A stretch of 64,000 nt of DNA from Flexistipes sp. (GTDB lineage: Bacteria > Chrysiogenota > Deferribacteres > Deferribacterales > Flexistipitaceae): positions 1 to 64,000 of the forward strand of contig NZ_JAXKVW010000011.1 in the NCBI RefSeq assembly GCF_036172515.1. The letters are read 5' to 3'. The number at the start of each line of letters is the position of its first letter. The first letter of the stretch is position 1. A program made the translations under genes and the position numbers. The notes beneath the pieces were generated by a model that worked only from the letters and a program-made list of their open reading frames with translations, had not been told where the DNA came from and did not search any database. This document shows positions 34,138 through 43,080 of the stretch, piece after piece.

Positions 34138-35841
34138 TTGAAAAGAATTCTGCCTGTATATGTTAATAAATTAAGCCCCTGTTATTCAAAAGATCATATG
34201 GGAAATACCGGCTGTCCCGCCGGTAATGATATACCACGTTTCTTAAGGCTTATTGCCTTAAGACGTTTTGAAGAAGCATTTTATGTTTTAAAAGAAACAA
34301 ATCCTTTTTCAGCCGGTTGCGGCAGATTTTGCGATCATCCGTGTGAGACGGCCTGCAACCGGGCTAAATTTGATCAGCCTGTGGATATCAAAGCTTTGGA
34401 AAGGTTTATAGCCGACTGGGGATATGCAAACAATCTGCAGCCTAAAGATATTAAAAATGACAAAGATAAAAGTATTGCAGTTGTAGGCTCAGGTCCTGCA
34501 GGGCTGACTGCGGCTTATTTTTTGTCTAAAGAAGGTTATAATGTGACCGTTTATGAAAAACATTCCAAAGCCGGAGGTTTACTTTCGCAGGGCATTCCTG
34601 AATACAGATACCCTGATGAGATTCTTGAGAAAGAGCTGGAATATATTTATAAAACAGGTGTCAAAGTTAAGCTTAATTACGAAATCAATAAAAACAGGTT
34701 TATTGATCTTGCGGAAGAATTTGATGCTGTAATCGTTGCCACGGGAGCTCAAAGTCCGGGTGTCCTCAATATTGAGGGAGAAGATGACCCTGCTGTGGAG
34801 AATGGTATAAAATTCTTGACGGATATAAATTTAAATAATCTCGAAAAAGTTAATGTGGGCAAAAATGAAAAGATAGGCATCATCGGCGGGGGATATACCG
34901 CTTTTGATGTTGCAAGGTGTTCAGCCAGGCTTGGTGCAGATCCGCATATTATTTACAGAAGAACGGTTAATGAAATGACGGCACACCCCGGTGAAGTAAA
35001 AGACAGTGAAGAAGAGGGCGTTACTTTTCATTTTCTCAGACAGCCTGTGAGAATAAAACGCAACGGCGATAAACTTAAACTTGTTTGTTCTGTGATGAAA
35101 CTGGGGCCCGTTGATGAAAGCGGGAGAGCTAAGCCTGTCCAGATGAAAGATGCATATGAAGAGTTTGAGCTTGACAGGATTGTTATGGCAGTAGGAGATA
35201 AACCTGATCTCTTTTTTGTGGGGGAAAGATTTATTAATGAGTATCCTAACCTTAACTGCCCTGATCTGCCCGATGAACTCAAAGATAAAATATTTATAGC
35301 CGGTGACTCAAGTATGGGTAATTCTGAGCTTGTTGGCATGGTCGTTAGGGCAGTCGGATCCGCTCAGATTACTGTGGAAAAAGTCAGAAAATTTTTGGGA
35401 GAAAAAATAGAGCCTTCGGAGAACAAGGAGATTTCTTTTTATAATACTATAAATACGAAATATTTTCAGGAAACCACCAGACTTGTTGAAAAGAGGATAG
35501 AGCTGGAGCAGAGGAAAAACACTTTTGAAGAGATAAATAAGACTATAGATGAGGATACGGCAGTGGTTTTTTCCGAGAGGTGTTTTTTCTGCGGCATATG
35601 CATTCAGTGTGACTGGTGTTATTATTACAGCGAGGGATCTCTGCTGAAACTGGGAAAGGAATGGTCACCGGCAATAGATGAGAGTTTTTATAAATATGTC
35701 CTTGATAAAATATCCGAAGCTTCTTTCAAAAGTGTTGAGGCCTGCCCAAGGTCTGCTTTGAGTATTACAGATGAAGATTCAAAGCTGATGGAAGTTTGTG
35801 ATTATCAGTTTGTAAACTTTGACGAAATAAAAGGTAAATAG
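34138..35841 (+). CDS. gltD: Glutamate synthase small subunit-like NAD(P)H oxidoreductase with extra Fe-S domain
   Basis: A 567-residue flavoprotein. An N-terminal cysteine-rich domain (CPAGNDIPRF, CGRFCDHPCETAC) carries 4Fe-4S clusters as in GltD. A first Rossmann motif VVGSGPAGLTAAYFL binds FAD and a second (IIGGGYTAFDVARCSARLG) binds NAD(P)H. A C-terminal CFFCGICIQCDWC motif adds a further 4Fe-4S cluster absent from standard GltD. TTG at 34138 follows CCGGAGG. It feeds electrons to the FMN subunit encoded two genes downstream. Confidence 0.85.
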   Translation: MKRILPVYVNKLSPCYSKDHMGNTGCPAGNDIPRFLRLIALRRFEEAFYVLKETNPFSAGCGRFCDHPCETACNRAKFDQPVDIKALERFIADWGYANNLQPKDIKNDKDKSIAVVGSGPAGLTAAYFLSKEGYNVTVYEKHSKAGGLLSQGIPEYRYPDEILEKELEYIYKTGVKVKLNYEINKNRFIDLAEEFDAVIVATGAQSPGVLNIEGEDDPAVENGIKFLTDINLNNLEKVNVGKNEKIGIIGGGYTAFDVARCSARLGADPHIIYRRTVNEMTAHPGEVKDSEEEGVTFHFLRQPVRIKRNGDKLKLVCSVMKLGPVDESGRAKPVQMKDAYEEFELDRIVMAVGDKPDLFFVGERFINEYPNLNCPDLPDELKDKIFIAGDSSMGNSELVGMVVRAVGSAQITVEKVRKFLGEKIEPSENKEISFYNTINTKYFQETTRLVEKRIELEQRKNTFEEINKTIDEDTAVVFSERCFFCGICIQCDWCYYYSEGSLLKLGKEWSPAIDESFYKYVLDKISEASFKSVEACPRSALSITDEDSKLMEVCDYQFVNFDEIKGK

Positions 35842-35856
35842 CCGGAGGATTTGACT

Positions 35857-37068
35857 ATGGAAAGCTATGAAAATACAGGATTATATCCACAAAAAGAAAT
35901 CAGTGTCAGGGAATTTTCCGGCGGCTCTGAAGGTATACCTTCAGGTGCATGCGGTCTGCTGGCTGCAGTTGGTGATTTCAAACTCAGTGCCCTTTTAAAG
36001 AGTGCTCTCTGCCTTCAATACAGAGGGAGAACCGGTGCCGGTGTTACACTTAAAGGGATTTACAAAGACCATAATTTCTATGTTTTTCATGTCATGTACA
36101 GAAACCAGCATAAAGTCAAGGAATTGGAGAATTTTATAGAAAGCTGGGGGGTTCATATTGTGGAATCTCAGGAGATGGTCCCCAGAAGACTTTATTATGA
36201 GTACGATATTCCTATAATTAAAAAGTATTATGTTGCTCCGCCGACGTTGGATGAAATCAGATACAGGGAGACCATAGATGATGAATATTTTTATATTTTA
36301 AAGCAGGTTACCAAATTTAATAAGATGTTTATTAAGGATGCCCGGATATTTTCCAGCTCCAAAGAAAACGGTACATTTCTGACTGCTTTTGAGCTTTTGG
36401 ATACAATGAGAATATACGATTTGGAGCAATTTGAGGATGCCGATTACGAAGCCTGTCTTATACATTTGAGGTGGCCTACAAGCTCCGGAAGAGGGCTTTG
36501 GTGGGGACCTCAGCCTATTTCAGTGGGTGAAATAGCAGGAATTCATAACGGTCATCTTTCCAGCGACAAAGCTAATGCTATAGCTCTTGAGCAGCTGGGG
36601 ATACACCTTCATGTGGGTACCGATTCTGAGGCTATTTTTCTTGAAGTTGATTACCTGTTGCGTAACGGCTATTCGATACAGGATATAGAGTGGATAATCA
36701 GCAGAAAGTTTCCATGTGAACTGGACAATATGAACGAAAATGAACGGCAGCGTTTCAATGAACTTGTTTCCGATCCTTATCTGAAAAAGATGAAAATGAG
36801 CGGACCGGCCACTTCAATTGTAATGTCTGAAGATGAAATTATAGGATTTACCGACAGGGATCATTTAAGATCTTTCAGTATAGGCTATAATGATAAAACG
36901 GCCTTTTTGGCCAGCGAACAGAGGGCAATAATTTCTGCGGCTTATTTCCTGCAGGAGGAACTTGACACTATTTATGATCCGGATGCAGGTAAAGTTGAGG
37001 GGTTTTCTGTTAAAAATAAAAAAATTGAGAAACTAAATTATGGGTGGAAAAGAGATGTACAGGTTTAA
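35857..37068 (+). CDS. Glutamate synthase glutaminase subunit (class II glutamine amidotransferase)
   Basis: A 403-residue protein with the class II amidotransferase fold: ACGLLAAVG near residue 30, then LQYRGRTGAGV, GIHNGHLSS and VGTDSEAIF, which bind glutamine. The nucleophile must be an N-terminal cysteine, so about 30 residues should be removed at the Ala-Cys junction, as in GltB propeptides. The domain is a separate gene, as in archaeal-type glutamate synthases. ATG at 35857 has GGAGG 8 bases upstream; a TTG at 35851 is too close to it. Confidence 0.85.
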   Translation: MESYENTGLYPQKEISVREFSGGSEGIPSGACGLLAAVGDFKLSALLKSALCLQYRGRTGAGVTLKGIYKDHNFYVFHVMYRNQHKVKELENFIESWGVHIVESQEMVPRRLYYEYDIPIIKKYYVAPPTLDEIRYRETIDDEYFYILKQVTKFNKMFIKDARIFSSSKENGTFLTAFELLDTMRIYDLEQFEDADYEACLIHLRWPTSSGRGLWWGPQPISVGEIAGIHNGHLSSDKANAIALEQLGIHLHVGTDSEAIFLEVDYLLRNGYSIQDIEWIISRKFPCELDNMNENERQRFNELVSDPYLKKMKMSGPATSIVMSEDEIIGFTDRDHLRSFSIGYNDKTAFLASEQRAIISAAYFLQEELDTIYDPDAGKVEGFSVKNKKIEKLNYGWKRDVQV

Positions 37069-39787
37069 TAGTAACGAAATTACAGTTAAAAGATCTATAA
37101 AATATGTAGAACCGGATAGTACCGGGATTTACGCTCAGGGAGCAAAGTATTGGGTTAAAGTTACTGATGATAAAGAGGAGCCTGGCAGAGGGTGCATACA
37201 TTGTGCCACATGTGTTGAAGCTTGCACTCACAATTTGAAAAACCCGGACAGTGAAACCGGAGTTTTTGATATGGAAACCGTTTACTATGATGAGAAAGGA
37301 AACCGTGTCCAGCCTGACAATGACAGTATTAATTTTATCGAAAAAATATTGTGGATAAACCCTGATGAATGCTGCAACTGTAAAAGATGTGTAAAGATGT
37401 GTCCTCAGAGGGCAATAAAAGTAACGGATAACCCTGATTATAATGATATGGGGGTAAATCTGTCCAATGCTGAAATCATCAACAACTGTCTTTCCAGAGC
37501 AGACGGTAAATCAACTGTCAGCAGTGCACATCTGGGAAGATTTTCGTCCAAATTAAGTGAAGACTGGCTTATAGATGCTGCAGAAATACTCAGCCCCCAA
37601 AGGGATCATCTGCATGAGTATGCAGGAAGAATGGACAATATGTATCTGGGCAAAAGAAATGCTCGTTTTCATTGCAAAACGCCTATATTTGATGTTCATA
37701 TGAGCTACGGCTCAAACAGCCACGAGGCTTTTCTTTCAAGAATCATGGCCAGTATAAAACTTGGCAGACCTTTTTTTACCGGAGAAGGATATATTCATCC
37801 TGATATGATGCCTGCAGCAAAGCACTGCATCCTGCAATTTGGCTCTGGCGGGTACGGCCCCTGGGTGGAGCTTGATAAATTTGCAGGAATTTCCATGAAA
37901 TACGGACAGGATGCCAAAAAGGGAAAAGGCGGCAGACTCCAGGCCAAAAAGAATGATATTGAAATTGCTCTGTTAAGGTGTGTTGAAGCGTTAAGAAATC
38001 TTACGGCACCGAATCCCCAGCATTTGCAGTATTCGATAGAAGAACTCCCCATGCGGGTGGAGTCTTTGAGAGCACTGCTTGGTGAGGATAAATTAATAGG
38101 CGCCGATGTTTACGGTACAGCATGGAATTTTCAGGAAATAGTGGTGGCCCTTGCCAAAGCCGGCTTTGACTACATAACCGTAAAAGCCGGAGATGGTTCC
38201 ACGGGCGCTGCACACTTAGTTGATATGCAGAACAGAGGGCTCAATGTCGTTTATCTTACTCACATAGCCGATCTTGCTTTAAGAAAAGAAGGTCTGAGGG
38301 AACAGATTTCAGTTATTGCTGAAGGCGGAGTATTGGATAGTTTTCATGCTTTTCTGGTTCTCCTGACTGGTGCTGATTTTGTTGGTATGGGAATGAGAAC
38401 TTTACACCCCCTTGGATGTACTCTTTGCAGAAGATGTCATACAGGACAGTGTGCATGGGGCATTACCTCAAGACCTTATGGTACCAGAATTGACCCTGGT
38501 ATGGGAAGCGAAAGAATAGTAAAAATGGTTGAGAGCTTTGTGGAAGATATGGAAGGTTTGGCCGCAGGCTTGGGGATGAGCAGTCATACCGATGTGGTCG
38601 GAGCAAGACGATTCAGGTACCATGGAAGCGATCCGCTTTTGTATGAAACATTCGGCAGAGGAGAAGCTGAGAAGCAGGTTGAAGAAGTGGCCATAAAAGA
38701 GCGTTATCACAAGATATTCAAGACAAAAAAGGAATTGAGAATACAATTTAAAGACTTTTTCCAGAATTCATTAGAAAATATTAAAGATGATACCATTACT
38801 ATAGATGTGGGAGTTGATCAGGTGGACAGCAGAAGCCTGAATGTTTTAATGAAGGACGCAACTGAGAGAGGGGTGAAGAAGTTTGTTCTGGAAAATGTTG
38901 TGGGTCAGCGGATAATAGGTACCGGTGTAAAGGCTGATGAGATAACTGTAAAAGGATTGGTGGGCAACCATTCCTTTGCGTTTGTGCGGAATGTTAAAAT
39001 AAATGTTGTTCCGACATCTGTGGGTGGTTTTAAAGTGCCCGGCAATACACAGGTGGGAGTGGCAAACACTTCCAATCCCCACGAAATTAATATCGCAGGG
39101 CATGTAAGTGACTTGTTTGCCGCATACGCTGTAAGCGGAACATTCCGCGTGGCAAAAAGCGGAGGAGTAAGAAACCTGCTTCTAATGAAAGCCGGAATTC
39201 CCGAGGAATGGAATAAAATAGATTTAAACAAATATGAAAATTATTCTGATGAAAAGATACTTGAGGATTTACTTTTGAACTACCAGGAGCGGAAGGCCAG
39301 ACTGAGAAAAATGGGGTGGAATAAATTTATCCGCTCCCAGGAAGATAAAATTAATGACCGTAAGCCACCTGTGGCGGTTTTTGGTGTAGGTATAGAAAGG
39401 GGTATGGGTGATTATTTTATGGAATACGCCCAAGGCGGAATCGGTATTGTATTAAACGTTGTTAATAAAGATAATCCAATCGGATACTATATTTGCAGCG
39501 GAATGACAGCCGGTGCTGCATATATTCGTGGTAACATTTCCGATTCACAGCTTGGTGTTGGGGTGAAAAAAATCGAATATCTTACTGACTCTGATAAATC
39601 GATGCTCAAAAAGGAGATTGAGGACTTTCTTGATAAGTTTTTGAATATAAATATTGATGAAGAGTATGGTTCAAAACTCAGGGAATTTGCGGACAAATAT
39701 AAAAGTGAACCCAGAATTGTATTGGATGAGTTTTGTAAAATTATCCCTGTTTCATCCGGCATAAGGGTTTCACGGATAAGTGAATAA
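37055..39787 (+). CDS. Glutamate synthase FMN and GXGXG subunit with N-terminal ferredoxin domain
   Basis: A 910-residue protein. Two ferredoxin-like clusters come first (CIHCATCVEACTH and CCNCKRCVKMCP), then the FMN-binding synthase barrel, which has AKKGKGGRL, VKAGDGSTGAA and the 3Fe-4S site CTLCRRCHTGQC. The final 250 residues are the GXGXG beta-helix domain (a glycine-rich stretch near KPPVAVFGVGIERG onward). It makes two glutamates from 2-oxoglutarate and ammonia. An upstream in-frame ATG at 37040 is possible. It overlaps the glutaminase gene by 14 bp. Confidence 0.88.
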   Translation: MYRFNSNEITVKRSIKYVEPDSTGIYAQGAKYWVKVTDDKEEPGRGCIHCATCVEACTHNLKNPDSETGVFDMETVYYDEKGNRVQPDNDSINFIEKILWINPDECCNCKRCVKMCPQRAIKVTDNPDYNDMGVNLSNAEIINNCLSRADGKSTVSSAHLGRFSSKLSEDWLIDAAEILSPQRDHLHEYAGRMDNMYLGKRNARFHCKTPIFDVHMSYGSNSHEAFLSRIMASIKLGRPFFTGEGYIHPDMMPAAKHCILQFGSGGYGPWVELDKFAGISMKYGQDAKKGKGGRLQAKKNDIEIALLRCVEALRNLTAPNPQHLQYSIEELPMRVESLRALLGEDKLIGADVYGTAWNFQEIVVALAKAGFDYITVKAGDGSTGAAHLVDMQNRGLNVVYLTHIADLALRKEGLREQISVIAEGGVLDSFHAFLVLLTGADFVGMGMRTLHPLGCTLCRRCHTGQCAWGITSRPYGTRIDPGMGSERIVKMVESFVEDMEGLAAGLGMSSHTDVVGARRFRYHGSDPLLYETFGRGEAEKQVEEVAIKERYHKIFKTKKELRIQFKDFFQNSLENIKDDTITIDVGVDQVDSRSLNVLMKDATERGVKKFVLENVVGQRIIGTGVKADEITVKGLVGNHSFAFVRNVKINVVPTSVGGFKVPGNTQVGVANTSNPHEINIAGHVSDLFAAYAVSGTFRVAKSGGVRNLLLMKAGIPEEWNKIDLNKYENYSDEKILEDLLLNYQERKARLRKMGWNKFIRSQEDKINDRKPPVAVFGVGIERGMGDYFMEYAQGGIGIVLNVVNKDNPIGYYICSGMTAGAAYIRGNISDSQLGVGVKKIEYLTDSDKSMLKKEIEDFLDKFLNINIDEEYGSKLREFADKYKSEPRIVLDEFCKIIPVSSGIRVSRISE

Positions 39788-39921
39788 TTTATAATTTTTG
39801 ACCGGTATGGGGCTTTATTGAATAGTTTTCAGGCATTTTAAGACCTTTGAATAACTAAAAAAAGTCACACCGAACTTGTTTCTGTATCTATAATTATTAG
39901 TAAGTTACGAGACCCTGTAGC

Positions 39922-39960
39922 ACCAACCTGACAGGTTGGTAAATATGTGGAACACATTAA
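39922..39960. repeat. ACCAACCTG palindrome followed by a 19-bp repeat
   Basis: ACCAACCTG-A-CAGGTTGGT is a perfect 9-bp inverted repeat with a single central base. It is followed directly by AATATGTGGAACACATTAA, identical to 46018-46036. Confidence 0.55.
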
Positions 39961-40056
39961 ACAAATGATTACCTACGGTAAATTTATCTTCGCTATGCTC
40001 AGATGCTACAAGGTAAGAGCTTTGAATAATGTCTTTTTCTCCGTTTCAGGAAGTGG

Positions 40057-40119
40057 GACTTTAGTCCCGCATGCTTGATAATACTGGGTCTCGGAATAAA
40101 CTTTGCACGGCTGAAGCCG
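40057..40119. repeat. Two palindromes of the GGGACT/CGGCT family in inverted arrangement
   Basis: GGGACT-TT-AGTCCC (40057-40070) and CGGCT-GA-AGCCG (40108-40119), with flanks CAGGAAG and GCTTCCTG in opposite orientations. Members of the same family are at 5713 and 13847. Confidence 0.55.
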
Positions 40120-40565
40120 AGCTTCCTGAATTATTCATAGCTCTCAGGGTGACAATAAAGCAATTATTTAAAAGCCTCGAAAAAAGTTATTAAAAGATTT
40201 TGAATTGTATCCAAAGCTGAGTATTAACATATAATTTATAAAGTTAATAAATTATAAATGCATAACCTGATTTTATTATCGAGCAATATATTCTTTGTAT
40301 TAATTCAGTAGAAATAACATTTTTTTAAATGATTGTTTATAAAATTTCAGTAAAAAATTTAATATATAATATATCCTTGTTGAAAATAAGTTACAATTTT
40401 TATTTAATATAAAACTTTTTTATTTTTAATTTACAAAATAAAGTATTTGACATATATAATCCTGTTAAATAAAACATTTTTATATATAGGTTTTTATTAA
40501 ATTTTGTTTGGTGTTTTATGATAAAGCATAACGAACCATTTTTTATTAAAATTAAAGGAGGTTTT

Positions 40566-41225
40566 ATGAGTAACGGAAAATTTGCAGATGTAATTGTTGA
40601 CAGAAAAGGGAAGGGTGAAGTCAAAGAAACATTTGACAAAGCTTCAAATGTAGCCGAAACAATAATTAGAGACACTTCGGCAAATCCTGCTCCACTCGGG
40701 CTTATGGGTTTTGGCATGACCACTATTTTGTTGAATATGCATAACGTTGGTTTATTCGGCCTCAGCAGTATGATTATTGCAATGGGTATTTTTTATGGTG
40801 GACTTGCACAAATTATCGCTGGTGTTATGGAGTGGAAAAAGAAAAACACTTTTGGAACTGTGGCTTTTACATCTTACGGTCTCTTCTGGATTACACTGGT
40901 GGCCATGATTTTGCTGCCGAAAGCCGGCTTGATTAGTGCTCCGGCAAGTCACGAGGTGGCTGCTTATCTGTTTTTCTGGGGAATGTTTACCCTCATTATG
41001 TTTATAGGTACATTTAAGATGAATAAAGCTTTAATGACTGTTTTCTTTTTACTGACTATACTTTTCTTTTTGCTGGGATTTGCAGATGCTACAGGTAATC
41101 CAATGCTGAAAGTGATAGCAGGATATGAAGGGATTTTATGCGGGCTTTCTGCCGTATATGCCGGTGCTGCTCAGATTTTAAATGAAGTTTACGGAAGGAC
41201 TTTGCTTCCTCTCGGAGATTTGTAA
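40566..41225 (+). CDS. Acetate uptake transporter, SatP/YaaH family
   Basis: A 219-residue membrane protein with an N-terminal cytoplasmic stretch and about six segments. The signature [14 protein letters not shown] is the acetate-transporter NPAPLGL motif, which lines the substrate path. Members take up acetate or succinate with protons. ATG at 40566 follows AAAGGAGG; an earlier in-frame start at 40518 lacks a ribosome site. It is monocistronic, with a terminator after it. Confidence 0.88.
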   Translation: MSNGKFADVIVDRKGKGEVKETFDKASNVAETIIRDTSANPAPLGLMGFGMTTILLNMHNVGLFGLSSMIIAMGIFYGGLAQIIAGVMEWKKKNTFGTVAFTSYGLFWITLVAMILLPKAGLISAPASHEVAAYLFFWGMFTLIMFIGTFKMNKALMTVFFLLTILFFLLGFADATGNPMLKVIAGYEGILCGLSAVYAGAAQILNEVYGRTLLPLGDL

Positions 41226-41252
41226 TCAATCAAATGTGTTCTTAAAAGATTT

Positions 41253-41278
41253 AAAGCCTCCTTTACGGAGGCTTTTTT
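41253..41278 (+). terminator. Rho-independent terminator after the acetate transporter gene
   Basis: A 9-bp stem AAAGCCTCC/GGAGGCTTT with loop TTTAC, followed by a T run, 28 bases after the stop. Confidence 0.9.
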
Positions 41279-41337
41279 ATTTTGTATTATATTTTTGCCT
41301 ATCTTATGCTATATTTATACAGTTTAATTATTTATAT

Positions 41338-41533
41338 CTCAAGTTTCGCACTTCTCTGTGTCATTGCGAAACCCTGTGAAAAACAGGGTTGTGGCAATCT
41401 CAAAATGATATAAAAAGAGAGATTGCTTCGTCGTTATCACTTCCTGCCCTGTTAAATGCCACAGGCAATCAGCGAAGCTGATATTTAACAGGGTGAACAA
41501 AGACGTGCAATAAGTGCAAGTGCGAAACTTGTG
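41338..41533 (+). mobile_element. MITE-like element, copy 4, with internal insertion
   Basis: 196 bp with terminal repeats CTCAAGTTTCGCACTT and AAGTGCGAAACTTGTG (one change in the second). Flanks are TTTATAT (41331-41337) and TTAATAT (41534-41540), a near-perfect 7-bp match. About 53 extra bases relative to copy 3 lie near 41442-41497, bounded by CCCTGTTAAAT (41447-41457) and ATTTAACAGGG (41483-41493). It ends 32 bases before the DUF502 gene. Confidence 0.85.
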
Positions 41534-41565
41534 TTAATATTTGGTTTTAGGAGCAGCTTTTTAAT

Positions 41566-42213
41566 ATGCACAGAGTTAAAGGGTATTTAAGAAATACTTT
41601 CTTACTTGGGATCCTGACTACTTTACCCATTATCATTACATATTTTTTTCTAAGTTTTATTTTCAAAAAAGTCACAGGCTTTCTTATTCCTTTCATTGAT
41701 TTTGTAGCTTCTAAATTAGGTATAACACTTACTGTCTTTGCTAAACAGTCTCTCTCGTTAATAGTGTTAATTTTTTTACTTTTTATTATAGGGATAATCG
41801 CCAAAAATTATTTTGGTAAAAAAATCATAAGCTTTTTTGAATATCTTCTTGTAAAAATACCACTGGTCAGAGGGGTTTATTCATCAATCCGCCAAGTGGT
41901 GGAAACTTTTCAGGTTTCAGGCGGGACGAGTTTTAAGAAAGTAGTTCTTCTGGAATACCCCATGCAAAAAAAGTACAGCATTGGGTTTGTAACAAAAGAG
42001 ACCTCCGGATTTTTGAATAATAAAGTTAACAATGAATCTTATAACATTTTTGTTCCAACCACTCCCAACCCGACTTCCGGATTTATACTTATAGTACCTA
42101 AATGCGAGGTTATAGAGCTTGATATAACTATTGATGAGGGTATAAGATTTGTTATTTCTGCCGGTTTGATTTCTCCGGAAGCCGCAGAAAAATTAAAATC
42201 AGGTTCAAAATAA
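41566..42213 (+). CDS. DUF502 family membrane protein
   Basis: A 215-residue protein with two membrane segments (about 10-35 and 57-80). A conserved cytoplasmic domain follows, with PLVRGVYSSIRQVVETF and NPTSGFILIVPKCEVIELDITIDEG, the core of DUF502. The family function is unknown. ATG follows AGGAGC. It lies upstream of aroE by 26 bp and may share its transcript. Confidence 0.82.
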   Translation: MHRVKGYLRNTFLLGILTTLPIIITYFFLSFIFKKVTGFLIPFIDFVASKLGITLTVFAKQSLSLIVLIFLLFIIGIIAKNYFGKKIISFFEYLLVKIPLVRGVYSSIRQVVETFQVSGGTSFKKVVLLEYPMQKKYSIGFVTKETSGFLNNKVNNESYNIFVPTTPNPTSGFILIVPKCEVIELDITIDEGIRFVISAGLISPEAAEKLKSGSK

Positions 42214-42239
42214 TAGTAAATTGTTCCAGGAGGTGGATA

Positions 42240-43079
42240 TTGTTTTTTAACACCGGAATAATCGGTTTTCCCTTAAGGCATTCTTTGTCACCTTTGCTGC
42301 ATAACTTTTTTATTTATCATGCTGAAGTAAACGGCGGTTATTGTTGTTTCGAGGTTTCCAAAGCTGATAATCTGCCAAAAACACTTTCCTTTTTAATAGA
42401 ATCGGGGTTTGTTGGTGTTAATGTTACACTGCCTTATAAAACTGACATTATGAGATATATTGATAAAACAGATTCTGCAGCTTCAGAAATAGGCGCAGTA
42501 AACACGTTATTGTTCGGTGATAGTGGTATTTTAGGGTTAAATACCGATGTTTTCGGGATTGGAAAAACTTTTAAATATCATGGCATATCATGTTTGGGTA
42601 AAGATATACTCGTACTGGGAGCAGGTGGTTCAACAAAAGCTTTGCTGTATTATCTAAAGAGCCAGAGTTATAAATCTTTAACTATAGTAAACAGAACGCC
42701 GGTTAAGGGAGAAAAAATGCTGGCACACTTTGGCTTGAATAAGTGCAGGGTGAAAAATATTGACTCTTTGAAAAAATATAATGAATATGATATAATTATA
42801 AATACTACTTCAATGGGGCTGGATGGTGGAAGGTTTTTGGACATGTCTGATATAAAATGCAGAGAGTTTGCTTTTGATTTTCAATATTCCGTAAACTTGA
42901 CACCATTCCTGAAAGAGTACTATAAACAGGATATTATTTGTTCAGATGGGCTGATGATGTTGATTTATCAGGGAGCCGAATCGTTTTCCAGGTGGGCAGA
43001 GAATATTTTTGTGAAGAAACAATTAAACATCGAAAAGGAACTTGAAATACTGAAAAAAAAATTAAGGAGAGCTGTCTGA
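42240..43079 (+). CDS. aroE: Shikimate dehydrogenase
   Basis: A 279-residue enzyme converting 3-dehydroshikimate to shikimate with NADPH. The substrate site SLSPLLHN (about 15-22), NVTLPYK with the catalytic lysine (about 67) and NTDVFG match AroE. The NADPH motif is GAGGSTKALLYYL, with NRT marking NADP preference. The start is TTG at 42240 with AGGAGG upstream. It ends one base before the pilB start. Confidence 0.92.
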   Translation: MFFNTGIIGFPLRHSLSPLLHNFFIYHAEVNGGYCCFEVSKADNLPKTLSFLIESGFVGVNVTLPYKTDIMRYIDKTDSAASEIGAVNTLLFGDSGILGLNTDVFGIGKTFKYHGISCLGKDILVLGAGGSTKALLYYLKSQSYKSLTIVNRTPVKGEKMLAHFGLNKCRVKNIDSLKKYNEYDIIINTTSMGLDGGRFLDMSDIKCREFAFDFQYSVNLTPFLKEYYKQDIICSDGLMMLIYQGAESFSRWAENIFVKKQLNIEKELEILKKKLRRAV

Positions 43080-43080
43080 T

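Larger units (their letters stand above)
39788..40565. other. Long intergenic region, repeats then AT-rich leader
   Basis: No gene is supported in these 778 bases. The first half (to about 40190) is a cluster of palindromes: ACCAACCTG/CAGGTTGGT (39922-39940), a 19-bp repeat shared with pilT-pilC (39942-39960), GGGACT-TT-AGTCCC (40057-40072) and CGGCT-GA-AGCCG (40108-40119). The second half is very AT-rich and includes TTGACA at 40447-40452 with only a weak -10 (TAAAAC, 17 bases on), a possible promoter for the acetate transporter gene. Confidence 0.55.
41226..41565. other. Intergenic region: terminator and MITE copy 4
   Basis: No gene is supported. The terminator (41253-41278) is followed by an AT-rich gap and the element copy. 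The DUF502 gene start has TTTTAGGAGCAG upstream. Confidence 0.6.
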
